From positions 1 to 64,000 of the forward strand of contig NZ_JAEMUW010000024.1 of NCBI RefSeq assembly GCF_016598485.1: 64,000 bases of DNA. Direction: 5' to 3'. The stretch's first letter is position 1. Each line of letters opens with the position of its first letter. Below the pieces are notes generated by a model. The model was not told the DNA's origin. It searched no databases and saw only the letters and a program-made list of their open reading frames with translations. Position numbers and translations under genes: made by a program. The stretch comes from Micromonospora coerulea. Lineage in GTDB: Bacteria > Actinomycetota > Actinomycetes > Mycobacteriales > Micromonosporaceae. Shown piece after piece: positions 35,701-45,104 of this stretch.

Positions 35701-37451
35701 TCGGCGACCTCACCACCGCCTCGGCGCGGCTCAACACCGTACGCGGCGTGGTGGCGAGTGCGTGGCGCAAGCGCGAGGGTGGTGCCCTCGACCTGGACGT
35801 GACCGTGCCGGTGGGCGCCACCGCGACGGTGTCCGTCCCCGCCGCCAACCGCTGGGCGGTGATCGAGAGCGGAAGGCCCGCCGCGGACTCGCCCGGCGTC
35901 ACGTTCGTCAAGTTCGCGGGCGGCCGGGCGGTGTTCTCCGTCGGCTCCGGCACGTACGCCTTCCGAACCGGTCCCCAGGCTGCCCGCATCGGCGCCGCGA
36001 TCGATGCCGCCTCCGCGCTCGGCGACGCCGTCACCAGCGCGGACCTCAGCCCGGCTCAGCGGGGCTACGCCGACGCGCGCACCCGTAGCATCGCGGATGG
36101 GCTGCACCAGTCGCTGGAAAAGACCGCGCGCGGCGACATCGACGCGGCCGGCCAGCTCGTGCAGCAGTCTCTGGCCGCCGAGGCGCACATGTCCCGGTGG
36201 CTCGGCCGCCAGGACGGGCTGCCCGATGCGGATCCGCATCGCCTGAACGAGACGCTCACCGCGCTGCACAAGGCGCTGTCGGAGGCGTCCGCTGTGCTGC
36301 TCGGCATCACCGTCGAGCTGACCGGAGCCGATGAGGCGCTGGTCGCGGGCAGCACCGCGCGGCTCACCGCGGTCGTACGCAACAGCGGCGCCGCGCCGGT
36401 GCGCGACGTACACGTGGCGGCGAGCGCACCGGACGGCTGGACGGTCCGTGCGGGCGGCGACACCGGCACCGGCGCGATCCGCCCCGGCGACACCTTCTCC
36501 GTGCCGCTGGACGTGATCGCGCCGCTGTCCGCGTCCGCCGACAGCGTCCCGCTGCACCTCACGCTGGGCTGGACCGCCAGCGGCGGCACCGCGGACACGG
36601 CATACGACGAGTTCCTCGCCGTGCGGCCCGCCGTCACGGTCGGGACACCCCGCGTCGACGCCTGGCCCGACCAACCCGGCACGCCGGTGACCGTCTACGT
36701 GCCGGTGGGCAACGCAGCCGACGTGGCACTGGCGGGCGCGGCGGAGGCGAGCGCCCCCCAAGGCTGGACGGTGACACCGGAGACAGCAGAGCTGCGCGTC
36801 CCGGCAGGCGGCACAGCAAACGTGCAGCTCCGCCTGACGCCGACCGGCGCCGCCATACCGGCGAGCGCAGACCTCGCCCTGTCCCTGACGTTGCGCCCCG
36901 AGGGACGTACGGACGAGCTGCACCTGCCGGCCACGGTCCGGGTGGGAAACCTGGCCCGAGGCCGGCCAGTCGCCGCCGCGCACAGCCTGGAGGTCGCCAA
37001 CTGGTCCAAGAGCCTGCTCGTGGACGGTAAGCGCCGCAGCGAGGACTCGGCAAAGGGCTACACAAGCAACCCACCCTCCACCAGCCGCGACGCCGTCGAG
37101 TGGGTTTCGATAGACCTCGGCGCGCCGACCTCCCTGGACCGGGTCATGCTCCACCCGCGCACGCAGACACCGAACGACAACGGTGTGCCGGCGGACGGGG
37201 CGGCCTTCCCGCGTACGTTCCAGATCCAGACCTCCGACGACGGGTCGACGTGGCAAACCGTCCGGACGGTCACGGATCACGTGCAGCAAGGCACGCCACC
37301 GCAGGCGTACGCGCTCGACGGCGTCATCGCACGCTACGTCCGCGTGTACGTCACGGTGCTCGGCGATCCGGCAGGTGACGACGCGCAGCGAGGCCTGTAC
37401 CGGCTCCAGCTCGCCGAGTTCGAGGCGTACGGAGCGCAGGTCAAGCCATGA
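32724..37451 (+). CDS. Large secreted GH78 alpha-L-rhamnosidase, multimodular
   Basis: The protein has 1575 aa with a signal peptide ending near AIAASA. Domains: Fn3-like (about 30-150), CBM67-like jelly roll (about 170-340, GASWIWYPEGDP, MTGDDGFTAWIDG), Bac_rhamnosid_N (about 355-510), concanavalin-like (about 520-640), six-hairpin barrel (about 645-1000) with D671-TPMYE676-KNGW as the catalytic motif, C-terminal sandwich, a helical spacer (about 1085-1190), two NEW3-like Ig domains and a C-terminal F5/8 (discoidin) domain (about 1415-1570, RYVRVYV...LQLAEFEAYG). Length is about 1.5 times a usual GH78. It is the first gene of an operon running to lutC, and the next gene follows closely. Confidence 0.93.
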   Translation: MSSRTRHAFLALSLVALVVSLAPPQAIAASASALSVTSLETEHAHNPLGIDAARPRLGWALSSSERGQRQSAYEILVATSPSGLAPGEADVWDSGRVSSSATFDVRYAGPGLASRTRYWWRVRSWDAQGRASGFSAPAWFETAFLDADQWTGSWIGAPVATADKPSLQGASWIWYPEGDPGSSAPAATRVFRRSFSVPSVAELTSARLVMTGDDGFTAWIDGTQVASADPRPELESWRTPVVADVTSAVRGDANVLAVAATNGRVSPAGLLGRLELRYADGTTTQVDTDGAWRSATGPADGWQQAGFDDTAWPAAKVITAWGGSPWGQVAVATPTAPEPLLRKEFAVRDTPVRRARLYLSGVAYAEATLNGRQTTDAVLEPGFTRYDRTVQYVTRDVTDTLRPGTNALGVRLGRGFYGMTQANVWNWHTTAWTGEPRVLGQLEIEYADGTRQVIATDGSWRTAEGPVRYDSLYGGETYDARAEQSGWDAPGFDAGAWRPVAVVTAPAGGLIAESQEPIRVAETLRPTKVTSPRAGVYVFHLPRNVAGWARIRARGAGGTKVTLRYGETLDAAGNLVSANGLVTGRFQTDEYVLAGRAEPEQWESRYTYKGFQYVEVTGWPGTPTLEDLDGRVVHTDLASVGDWSSSQPLFETVRELTRRTVLNNAHGIPTDTPMYEKNGWAGDAQLMAETDMFEFDMRRFYEKWLGDIRDSQGADGLVPGIAPDNGWGLGWPGQAPPWDAAYVLIPWAMYERYGDRDILAAHYPDIRKYIEYEIGRAPGGLHSSSLNDYLAPGYGGNSPEDPTLAGTAYAYANVSAMAQIADVLDKDADAGRYRAAAARIRDAFNAAFLRADAYVTSSDPGYRQTNNLLPLAFDMVPAEKVEPVVARLVREIGVKGDHLDTGALGTKFLLTELTRRGYGDLAYRIATQRTYPSWGYWVDNGATSLWERWDLGARSRDHAFLGGAIGEWFYEDLAGIRPTAPGYERFDVAPQLVGDLTTASARLNTVRGVVASAWRKREGGALDLDVTVPVGATATVSVPAANRWAVIESGRPAADSPGVTFVKFAGGRAVFSVGSGTYAFRTGPQAARIGAAIDAASALGDAVTSADLSPAQRGYADARTRSIADGLHQSLEKTARGDIDAAGQLVQQSLAAEAHMSRWLGRQDGLPDADPHRLNETLTALHKALSEASAVLLGITVELTGADEALVAGSTARLTAVVRNSGAAPVRDVHVAASAPDGWTVRAGGDTGTGAIRPGDTFSVPLDVIAPLSASADSVPLHLTLGWTASGGTADTAYDEFLAVRPAVTVGTPRVDAWPDQPGTPVTVYVPVGNAADVALAGAAEASAPQGWTVTPETAELRVPAGGTANVQLRLTPTGAAIPASADLALSLTLRPEGRTDELHLPATVRVGNLARGRPVAAAHSLEVANWSKSLLVDGKRRSEDSAKGYTSNPPSTSRDAVEWVSIDLGAPTSLDRVMLHPRTQTPNDNGVPADGAAFPRTFQIQTSDDGSTWQTVRTVTDHVQQGTPPQAYALDGVIARYVRVYVTVLGDPAGDDAQRGLYRLQLAEFEAYGAQVKP

Positions 37452-37552
37452 GCGCCCGAGTTCAGCCATGGCATTCGTCGATGCCGCACCGCCGCAGCGG
37501 GTGGCGACAAGCCCGCGCGGGCGACAGTTTCCGAGTGACCAGAGGGGATGTC

Positions 37553-40500
37553 ATGGCACAACGGTTCATCACCTGGACGGCGGGTGCCGCGGCCGCGCTG
37601 CTCCTCGCCGCTACCGTTCCGTTGGCTGCGGCGGCCAGCCCTGGCGGCACCGGGGAGACCGGGTGGGACGCGAAGACCGGGCGGCTGGATCCGGCTGCGT
37701 TCTCAAATCCGCCGGCGACGGACCGGCCGCACGCCTTCTGGTTCTGGAACGGCAAGCTCACCGAGGACGAGCTGTCGCGGCAGCTCGACGAGATGAAGGC
37801 CAAGGGCATCGAGGAGTTCTTCATCCACCCGCGGCAGGGGTTGGGCGGAGACTTCGGCGTCACCGAGAACGGCTACTACCTGTCGAAGGACTACTTCGAC
37901 AAGGTGGGCTTCGCGCTCGCCGAGGCGAAGCGGCGCGGCATGAAGGCGTGGCTCTACGACGACCTCAACTGGCCGAGCGGCTTCGCCGGCGGCCGTACGG
38001 TCAAGGGCGGCGACGTCGACGGGAAGGCCGTGCCCGCCGATCCCGACTACCTGCCGTGGTATCTCACCCCGGTCGCCAAGGACGTCACCGGCCCGGCCAG
38101 CTATGACCAGCCGGTACCGGTGCCGGTGCCGGCGGGCTGGTCGGTCAGCGACGAGGTCCTCACCGTCAACGGCGGCGAGGTCGGCCCGGCCAAGGACGGC
38201 GCCGACTGGTCGGGCTACCGGATGGAGTTCGACCTGACCGTCGACGCGCTTTCCGGCGGATGGACCGTGCACGGCCGGGACGCCGGCAATCTGGTCATGG
38301 TCAACCTGACGAGCACCTCCCCGTACAACCCGGAGGCCGCCTCGACGTTCGGCGTGCACGTCCGGGTGAACGGGGCGTACCAGCTCATCGGCGCTCGCAT
38401 CCCGGCAGGAAAGACGATCCGCGACGGCGAGCGGCACCACGTCGCGACCGACATCCGCGGCGACACCGTGACGCTCTTCCTCGACGGCCAGGAGGTCGGC
38501 AACCGCAGCGACCCGCGAATCGGCGCGCTCGTCAAGGGTCGCGTCGGCCTGCGCTCCGGCCAGGACGAACGAGCGCGCTTCGACAACCTGAAGGTCACCG
38601 CGCTCGACGGCGGAGCCACCCTCCTGGCAGACGACTTCTCCGCCGGCCTCGCCCGCTGGGACGTCACCCAGTCGCCGGCGTCCTCGCTCGTCGCCGCCGT
38701 CGCCCTGCGCAAGCGTGGCGACGGGAGCTGCGTGACCGGCGGGCAGGCGCGCGGTAGCGCTCTGGACGGCGACTCGGCCATGGAGCTGACCGGCAAGGTG
38801 GGCGTCGACGGCCGGCTGCGCTGGGACGTGCCGGAGGGCCACTGGTGTCTGCTGCACCTCGTGCAGCGTCCGCTGGTCAACTACCACCCGGACCTCGAGC
38901 CCGACCAGCCGTACGTCGACATGCTCAACCCCCAGGCGACGCAGAAGTTCATCGACATCACCCACGAGACGTACGCCCGCCGTTTCGGCGGCGACTTCGG
39001 TTCGACGATCCAGGGCATCTTCAACGACGAGCCGGGCTTCTACAACAACTTCCCGGACAACCGGGGAGGCGTCGACTCGCTCGGCTCCATCCCGTGGACG
39101 CCCGGGTTCCGCGACTACCTGACCGGCAACGCCGGGTACGACCTCACCGGTCGGCTCGCCGCGCTCTGGTACGACACCGGCGCGGCCACCACGAAGACCA
39201 GGATCGACTACTACGACGCGCTCTCCGACCGCTACAACGAGGCGCACACCAAGCCGCTGGCCGACTGGGCGCAGGAACACCACATCGCGCTGATCTCCAA
39301 CCCGCTCGTCGAGGAGGACCTCGGCAGCCACCGGCTCATCGAGGGCGGCAGCTGGTTCGAGATGAGCAAGCACTACCAACTTCCCGGCATGGACCTGATC
39401 AGCGGCCTGGACACCAACGCCATCACGCCCAAGCTGAACTCGTCGGTGGCGCACCTGTTCGACCGCAAGCGCAACCTCGCCGAGACCTTCGGCGCGTTCG
39501 GGTGGGACCTGTCGATGGAGGAGATGAAACGCACGGTCGCCTGGGAGGTGGCCGGCGGCGTGGACCTCATCGACAACCACGCCTTCTACTACTCCACCGA
39601 TGGGCAGCGGCGGTACGAGTCGCAGCCGAGTGAGTTCTTCCAGAACACGTTCTGGCCGCGCTTCGACGCGTACGCCTCATTCACCGGGCGGCTCGTCGAG
39701 CCGGCCCGGGGAGCCACGCCGGTGAACCCGGTAGGCCTGCTCTATCCCAGCTCGTCGGTGATGGCCGAGGGGACGCCGTGGACGGTCCGCGGCTTCGCCG
39801 GCAACGGTCCCGGGCTGAGCGAGGTCGACGGCTCGTGGAAGGGCACGTCCAACGCCCTGCTCGCCGCGCAGCTCGACTTCGACTATCTCGACGAACTCGC
39901 GCTCGCTGGGGACCCGGACCTCAACGTGGGGCTCACCGTCGACGACGGTCGGCTGCGGCTGCACGACCAGACCTTCCAGGCCCTGGTCATGCCGAAGACG
40001 ACCGTGCTCTCGCTGGAGGCGCTCGCCGCCGCCGAGCGGCTGGTCGCCCAGGGCGGCACCCTCGTGGCAGTCGACGGCCTGCCGACCCGGGAGGCCGACG
40101 GCCGGGACGCCGAGCTGCGCCAGCGGCTGGCGGCCCTGTTCGGCACCGACCCCGCCGCACCGTCGGCCGCCCACAAGACCAGCGCCGCCGGTGGCCTCGC
40201 CGTCTACCTGCCGTCCCGCACCGACCTCGCAGCGACGCTGAAGGAGCGGATCGACCCCGGCGTCACCCTCATGCCGGCCAGCCCCGACATCCGGATACGG
40301 CACGTGAAGCGGGCGGCAGACGACGCAGTGCTCATCACCAATCTCTCGGCCGGGACGGTACGCACCGACGTGACGGTCAGCGTGCCGCAGGTGCCCGAGA
40401 TCTGGGACCCGGAGACGGGCCGGACTGACGTGGCGCCCGTGTTCCGGCTCGGCGACGACCGGGTGACGGTGCCGATGCAGTTGCGGCCCTACGAGGCGAC

Positions 40501-41875
40501 CTGGCTGGTCTTCCGACCCGGTGTGCATCCGATCGGCCAGACGCCGCACGCCACGGCCAGCAACGCCACCGTCCTCGGAACGCAGGCGGTTGGCGACGCG
40601 TTGCGGGCGCGGGTCGTTGTGGAGCGCACCGGCGACGTCTACGTCACCGGGCGGTACGGCGGGAAGACGTACGGGGGGAGCGTCACCGTCGACGACCCGC
40701 TCACGCCGATCGCGCTCGACGGCCCGTGGCAGTTCCGGTTCGACCGGGAGGGCGCACCGACCGTGAGCCGGCCGCTCGGGTCGTGGACCGCGCTCGATCC
40801 GGCGTTCTCCGGCACCGGCATCTACCGTCGGGACGTCGACATCCCGGACGGGTTCCTCGCGGACGGGCGGCGCGTGCTCCTCGACCTGGGCTCGGTGCGG
40901 GACCTGGCCGCGGTCTCGGTGAACGGGTCACAGCCGCGGCACGTCGACTGGCAGCCGTACACGGTGGATGTGACCGACCTGCTCCGGCCGGGCAGGAACA
41001 CGGTCGAGGTGCGGGTGACCAACACCCAGACCAACGCGTTCGAGGGCCGGGCCAATCCGTCCGGCCTGCTTGGGCCGGTGGTGCTGCGTCCGCAACGCGT
41101 CCTCGACGTCACGCTCGGCGCGGGGGAGCAGGTCCGGTCGCTCGCACTGGCGGCGGCGCCCGCGTCGGCGCGGGTGCTCCGCGGCGGCAGCGTCCCGGTC
41201 ACCGCGGTGATCGACGGGATCGCCCCTGACCGGCTCTCCGGCACGCTCGCCGTCTCCGCGCCCGGCGGCTGGACGGTCCAACCCGGATCGCAGCGCTACG
41301 ACGTCGCCTCGTCAGGGACGCCGGTGACGTTGCGGCCCACCGTGACAGTCACCGCCGGGAAGTCGACAGCGGACGGCACCTACGACGTGCGGTTGACCGC
41401 GACCGGCGACGACGGGCGGACGGCGACCGCGACAGTGCAGGTGGTGGTGACCCATTCGCTCGTGGCGTGGGAGTTCCTCAGGGACGGGGACGCCGAGGGC
41501 TGGACGCCCGCCAACCAGCTGACGTCGTTCACCGTCTCCGGCGGCGTGCTCGCCACCTCGGCCACCGGCGGCGATCCGTACCTGGTCCAGAGCCAACCGC
41601 TCTCGGAGGACCTGGCACAAGGCCTCACGGTCGAGGTGACCATGTCAACGTCCGTGAGCAGCCAGGGGCAGGTCTTCTGGACGACTGCCGCACAGGGCGG
41701 GTTCTCCGAGGACAAGAGCGCCAGGTTCGCCGTGACCGGCGGGCCTACCCGCACCTACACCGTCACGATTCCCGCCCAGGGCACCCGGCTCACCGGCCTG
41801 CGGCTCGATCCGCTGACAACCCAGGGCGACATCCGTATCGATGCGATCAGAATCCTGCCGGGAGGCGGCGCATGA
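37553..41875 (+). CDS. Secreted GH106 alpha-L-rhamnosidase with LamG-like insert and C-terminal carbohydrate-binding-like domain
   Basis: The protein has 1440 aa from ATG 37553 (AGAGGGG site, signal MAQRFITWTAGAAAALLLAA). An in-frame ATG at 37448 overlapping the previous stop would add 35 residues before the signal and was not chosen. GH106 features: HAFWFWNGKLTEDELSRQLD, WLYDDLNWPSGFAGG, IFNDEPGFYNNF and ETFGAFGWDLSMEEM, then a Rossmann-like lobe and a GH2-like sandwich (VLLDLGSVRDLAAVSVNG). The LamG-like insert is at bases about 38150-38660. The C-terminus adds an Ig-like domain and a jelly roll beginning AWEFLRDGDAEGW, a CBM4/9-like start. It ends in a 4-bp overlap with the next gene. Confidence 0.9.
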   Translation: MAQRFITWTAGAAAALLLAATVPLAAAASPGGTGETGWDAKTGRLDPAAFSNPPATDRPHAFWFWNGKLTEDELSRQLDEMKAKGIEEFFIHPRQGLGGDFGVTENGYYLSKDYFDKVGFALAEAKRRGMKAWLYDDLNWPSGFAGGRTVKGGDVDGKAVPADPDYLPWYLTPVAKDVTGPASYDQPVPVPVPAGWSVSDEVLTVNGGEVGPAKDGADWSGYRMEFDLTVDALSGGWTVHGRDAGNLVMVNLTSTSPYNPEAASTFGVHVRVNGAYQLIGARIPAGKTIRDGERHHVATDIRGDTVTLFLDGQEVGNRSDPRIGALVKGRVGLRSGQDERARFDNLKVTALDGGATLLADDFSAGLARWDVTQSPASSLVAAVALRKRGDGSCVTGGQARGSALDGDSAMELTGKVGVDGRLRWDVPEGHWCLLHLVQRPLVNYHPDLEPDQPYVDMLNPQATQKFIDITHETYARRFGGDFGSTIQGIFNDEPGFYNNFPDNRGGVDSLGSIPWTPGFRDYLTGNAGYDLTGRLAALWYDTGAATTKTRIDYYDALSDRYNEAHTKPLADWAQEHHIALISNPLVEEDLGSHRLIEGGSWFEMSKHYQLPGMDLISGLDTNAITPKLNSSVAHLFDRKRNLAETFGAFGWDLSMEEMKRTVAWEVAGGVDLIDNHAFYYSTDGQRRYESQPSEFFQNTFWPRFDAYASFTGRLVEPARGATPVNPVGLLYPSSSVMAEGTPWTVRGFAGNGPGLSEVDGSWKGTSNALLAAQLDFDYLDELALAGDPDLNVGLTVDDGRLRLHDQTFQALVMPKTTVLSLEALAAAERLVAQGGTLVAVDGLPTREADGRDAELRQRLAALFGTDPAAPSAAHKTSAAGGLAVYLPSRTDLAATLKERIDPGVTLMPASPDIRIRHVKRAADDAVLITNLSAGTVRTDVTVSVPQVPEIWDPETGRTDVAPVFRLGDDRVTVPMQLRPYEATWLVFRPGVHPIGQTPHATASNATVLGTQAVGDALRARVVVERTGDVYVTGRYGGKTYGGSVTVDDPLTPIALDGPWQFRFDREGAPTVSRPLGSWTALDPAFSGTGIYRRDVDIPDGFLADGRRVLLDLGSVRDLAAVSVNGSQPRHVDWQPYTVDVTDLLRPGRNTVEVRVTNTQTNAFEGRANPSGLLGPVVLRPQRVLDVTLGAGEQVRSLALAAAPASARVLRGGSVPVTAVIDGIAPDRLSGTLAVSAPGGWTVQPGSQRYDVASSGTPVTLRPTVTVTAGKSTADGTYDVRLTATGDDGRTATATVQVVVTHSLVAWEFLRDGDAEGWTPANQLTSFTVSGGVLATSATGGDPYLVQSQPLSEDLAQGLTVEVTMSTSVSSQGQVFWTTAAQGGFSEDKSARFAVTGGPTRTYTVTIPAQGTRLTGLRLDPLTTQGDIRIDAIRILPGGGA

Positions 41876-44800
41876 GTCCGTCAATGAACCGCCGCCGATT
41901 CATCCAGCTCGGGGTTGCCGGCGGCGCCGCCATCGCGCTCGGTGGGCTCGATCTGCTGAGGTCACCGGCGGCCATGGCGCAGGCGCCCGTCGATGTCCCC
42001 AGTGGGCTGCTCACCGCCCTGCTCGACGACCCACTGGGCGTCAGCGACCCGCACCCCCGGCTGTCCTGGGTCGTTCCCGCCGACGGGCCGGAGGCGATGC
42101 AGACGGCCTACCAGGTGCAGGTCGCCCGCACCCGTGAAGGCCTGCTCGAGGAAGACCTCAGCTGGGACAGCGGCCGGGTCGTCTCGGCCGAGTCGACGGC
42201 CGTGCCGCTCGGCGGCCCGCCGCTCGAGCCGCGCGACGTGTACTGGTGGCGGGTGCGCACCTGGACCACCGGCGAGAAGCCGTCGGGGTGGTCGCAGCCG
42301 CAGCGCGTCGCCACCGGGATCGGGCCCGAGTGGGCCGCGACCCCGGTCTGGGCTCCGGCGCCGCCGCCCCCGCCGGTCCTCGGCGACGGGCGGTTCGCGG
42401 TGACGACAGTGATCAAGGAGAAGTCGGCGGGCCTGGTGTTCCGGGCGGCCGACAACCGCAACAACTACCTGTGGCAGCTCGTGGCCGGACCCGCCGGTGT
42501 GCTGAAAACCCACGTGCAGGTCAACGGCGCCTACCGGGTGCTGGCCGAGCGCCCGATCGGCCGCGCCGTTCCGCTCGGCACGCCTGTCCGGGTCGAGATC
42601 GAGCTGGCGGGTACGCGCATCCGTACCTATGTGGACGGCGACCTGGTCGACACGATCGAGGACGCGACGTACGCGACGGGCACCGTCGGCTTCCGCAACG
42701 GCGGCTCAGAGTCACAGACTTACGACGACGTCACGTTCACCGACCCGTCCGGCGCCGTGCTGCTCGCCGAGGACTTCTCCCGCGGGCCTGGCGCCTTTCC
42801 CGGCGGGACCGTGCAGAACGGCGCGCTGGCCGTCGGCCGCAGCCAGCAACTCCTGGCCGGCCCGGCACCGGACCACTGGGCGGCGCTGCGCAACGAGGTG
42901 CAGCTGGCCGACAAGCCGGTCGAGTCGGCGGTCCTCTACGTGACCGGACAATCCCCGGATCCCATCCGGCAGTACGTCTACTCCGCCTGGGTCAACGGCG
43001 CGTTCGTCGGTTCGGGCCCGACGCGTGCGCCGGCCGGCGCACCCCGGTACCACACCTACGACGTGACCGCGCTGCTGCGCCGCGGCGAGGCCAACGCGCT
43101 CACCGCCCTCTGCTACACGCCGACCGACAAGCGCTTCCTCGCGCAACTCGAGGTCCGCTACGCCGACGGCTCCCGCCTCACCGTCGGCACCGGGGCGGCC
43201 TGGCGGGCCCGGACCGGGGATCGATGGCTCCCGCCCTCCGGTGACCTGCGCGGTGGCTACTACACCGCGCCGCAGGAGTTCATCGACGCCCGGGAGGAGC
43301 CGGTCGGCTGGCTGTCTCCCGGCTTCGACGATTCGTCCTGGGCGCCCGCGGCCGAGCGTGCGCCGATCGACGGGTTACTGCCGGCCCAGACGCCGAACAT
43401 GCAGCGCGAGGCGGTCACCCCGGCCTCGGTACGGCGGGTCGGTGACGGCCGATGGATCGTCGACCTCGGACGGGAGATCGTCGGCGGCCTCGCGCTCGAC
43501 CTCAACGAGGCGCGCGCCGGGCAGGCCGTCGAGGTGCGGCTCGGGGAGGAGCTGTCCGGGCCGGACGCGGTCCGCTACCAGTTGCGCGGCGGCAACGTCT
43601 ACCGCGAGGTGTGGACGCTGCGCGACGGCGCCCAGCACCTGGAGCACTGGGGCTACCGGGGCTTCCGCTACGCCGAGCTGATCACCGACCCCACGCTGGA
43701 CCTCGGCGGCGCGGTGCGTGGGGTCGCGGTCCGGCTGCCCTGGCGGGCGGACGACGCGGCCTTCCGCTGCTCCGACGACGACCTCAACCGGATATGGGAG
43801 ATGTGTCGCTACTCCATCGAGGCGACCCGGCTGGACCTCTACCAGGACACCCCCACCCGAGAGCGCGGGCCGTACGAGGGCGACGCGTACGTCAACCAAC
43901 TCTCCGAGTACGCGACGCAGCGCTCGTACGCGCTCGCCCGCTGGTCGAACTCCTACCTCGCACGGCGCCCCACGTGGCCGTCCGAGTACCGGCTGATGTC
44001 GGTGCTGTCGGCGTGGCTGGACTACCTGCACACCGGCGACGCGGATCACCTGGCCCGCGACTGGTCGCTGTACGTCGAAAAGAACTTCGACGAGTTCCTC
44101 GCCGAAGACGGCCTGCTGCACAAGCCGACGTCCGTGGGCGGCGTCTCCGACCTCGTCGACTGGCCGGTCAGCAACCGCGACGGATACGTGCTCACCACCG
44201 TCAACACCGTGGTCAACGCCTTCCAGTGCGCGGCGTTTGCCGCATGCGCGGAGGTGGCGCGGGTCCTCGACAAGGCCGAGGAGGAACGCCGGTTCGCCGA
44301 CCTGGCGGGCCGGCTCCAGCAGGCGATCAACGACCAACTGCTCGATCGGCCGGCCTCGGCCTACCGGGACGGGCTCAGCACCGGGCACCGGGCCCAGCAC
44401 GCCACCGCATTTCCGATCGCGCTCGGGGTGGCCGACGAGGCCGAGGTGTCCACGCTGGCCGCCACGCTGGCCGCGGGCGGGATGCGGATGAGCGTGTACG
44501 GCGCCCAGTTCCTCCTCGACGCGCTTTACCGCGGTGGGCGGGGCGATGCCGGGTACGCGCTCATGACGAGCCGGACCCGGGAGAGCTGGCTGCACCTGAT
44601 GGACGACCTCGGCGCGACGATCGTCGGGGAGGCATGGGACCCGACGCTCAAGCCGAACATGACCTTCTCGCACGCCTGGGGTTCGGCGCCCGCCAACGTC
44701 GTGATGCGTCGCCTCCTCGGCGTCACCGTCACCGCGCCTGGGGCGGCACAGGTGGACGTCGTGCCGCAGCCCGGTCCGCTGCAGTGGGCGGAGGGCCGCG

Positions 44801-45060
44801 TGCCGACCATCCGGGGTCCGGTCGGGGTGCGCGTCGACCGCCGCGACGGCTACCGGCTAGACGTCGAACTGCCGCCGAACGTCCGTGGCCGCATCCTGGT
44901 TCCGCTCGACGGCTCGCCGCCGCAGGCCTTCCACGTCATCGGCGCGGGCCCGCACCCGGACCGCACCGTCGTCGACGGTCACGTCGTACTCAGCGGCGTG
45001 GCACCGGGACGCACGACCGTGTTCCTCGACCAGCGTCCCCAGTCCGCCGCTGTCGGATGA
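41872..45060 (+). CDS. Tat-exported GH78 alpha-L-rhamnosidase carrying a LamG-like module
   Basis: The protein has 1062 aa. ATG overlaps the GH106 stop codon. A Tat signal (NRRRFIQLGVAGGAAIALGG) makes this one of several cofactor-type exports in the locus. After a short Fn3-like domain, a proline-rich linker (WAPAPPPPPVLG) leads to a LamG-like module (bases about 42375-42790). Then come the rhamnosidase N domain, a concanavalin-like part and the six-hairpin barrel with D659-TPTRE664-RGPYEGD, followed by the C-terminal sandwich. The module sits where other GH78 enzymes of the locus carry CBM67- or discoidin-like domains. It is the third rhamnosidase gene of the operon. Confidence 0.9.
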   Translation: MSPSMNRRRFIQLGVAGGAAIALGGLDLLRSPAAMAQAPVDVPSGLLTALLDDPLGVSDPHPRLSWVVPADGPEAMQTAYQVQVARTREGLLEEDLSWDSGRVVSAESTAVPLGGPPLEPRDVYWWRVRTWTTGEKPSGWSQPQRVATGIGPEWAATPVWAPAPPPPPVLGDGRFAVTTVIKEKSAGLVFRAADNRNNYLWQLVAGPAGVLKTHVQVNGAYRVLAERPIGRAVPLGTPVRVEIELAGTRIRTYVDGDLVDTIEDATYATGTVGFRNGGSESQTYDDVTFTDPSGAVLLAEDFSRGPGAFPGGTVQNGALAVGRSQQLLAGPAPDHWAALRNEVQLADKPVESAVLYVTGQSPDPIRQYVYSAWVNGAFVGSGPTRAPAGAPRYHTYDVTALLRRGEANALTALCYTPTDKRFLAQLEVRYADGSRLTVGTGAAWRARTGDRWLPPSGDLRGGYYTAPQEFIDAREEPVGWLSPGFDDSSWAPAAERAPIDGLLPAQTPNMQREAVTPASVRRVGDGRWIVDLGREIVGGLALDLNEARAGQAVEVRLGEELSGPDAVRYQLRGGNVYREVWTLRDGAQHLEHWGYRGFRYAELITDPTLDLGGAVRGVAVRLPWRADDAAFRCSDDDLNRIWEMCRYSIEATRLDLYQDTPTRERGPYEGDAYVNQLSEYATQRSYALARWSNSYLARRPTWPSEYRLMSVLSAWLDYLHTGDADHLARDWSLYVEKNFDEFLAEDGLLHKPTSVGGVSDLVDWPVSNRDGYVLTTVNTVVNAFQCAAFAACAEVARVLDKAEEERRFADLAGRLQQAINDQLLDRPASAYRDGLSTGHRAQHATAFPIALGVADEAEVSTLAATLAAGGMRMSVYGAQFLLDALYRGGRGDAGYALMTSRTRESWLHLMDDLGATIVGEAWDPTLKPNMTFSHAWGSAPANVVMRRLLGVTVTAPGAAQVDVVPQPGPLQWAEGRVPTIRGPVGVRVDRRDGYRLDVELPPNVRGRILVPLDGSPPQAFHVIGAGPHPDRTVVDGHVVLSGVAPGRTTVFLDQRPQSAAVG

Positions 45061-45104
45061 CAAACCACCACATCTTCCCGCATGCGATCGACGAGGTGAC
45101 CACC

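Noticed and set aside
34314..37469. Antisense open frame opposite the second GH78 gene
   Set aside because: Same reason; the sense strand carries a multimodular enzyme with signal peptide and catalytic motif.
37448..37552. Earlier start for the second GH106 gene, overlapping the preceding stop codon
   Set aside because: It would place 35 hydrophilic residues before a clear signal peptide; the internal ATG at 37553 has a ribosome site.
45057..45104. Earlier start for the GH78-like gene
   Set aside because: It adds 16 residues before the signal peptide; ATG 45105 with GAGG upstream fits better.
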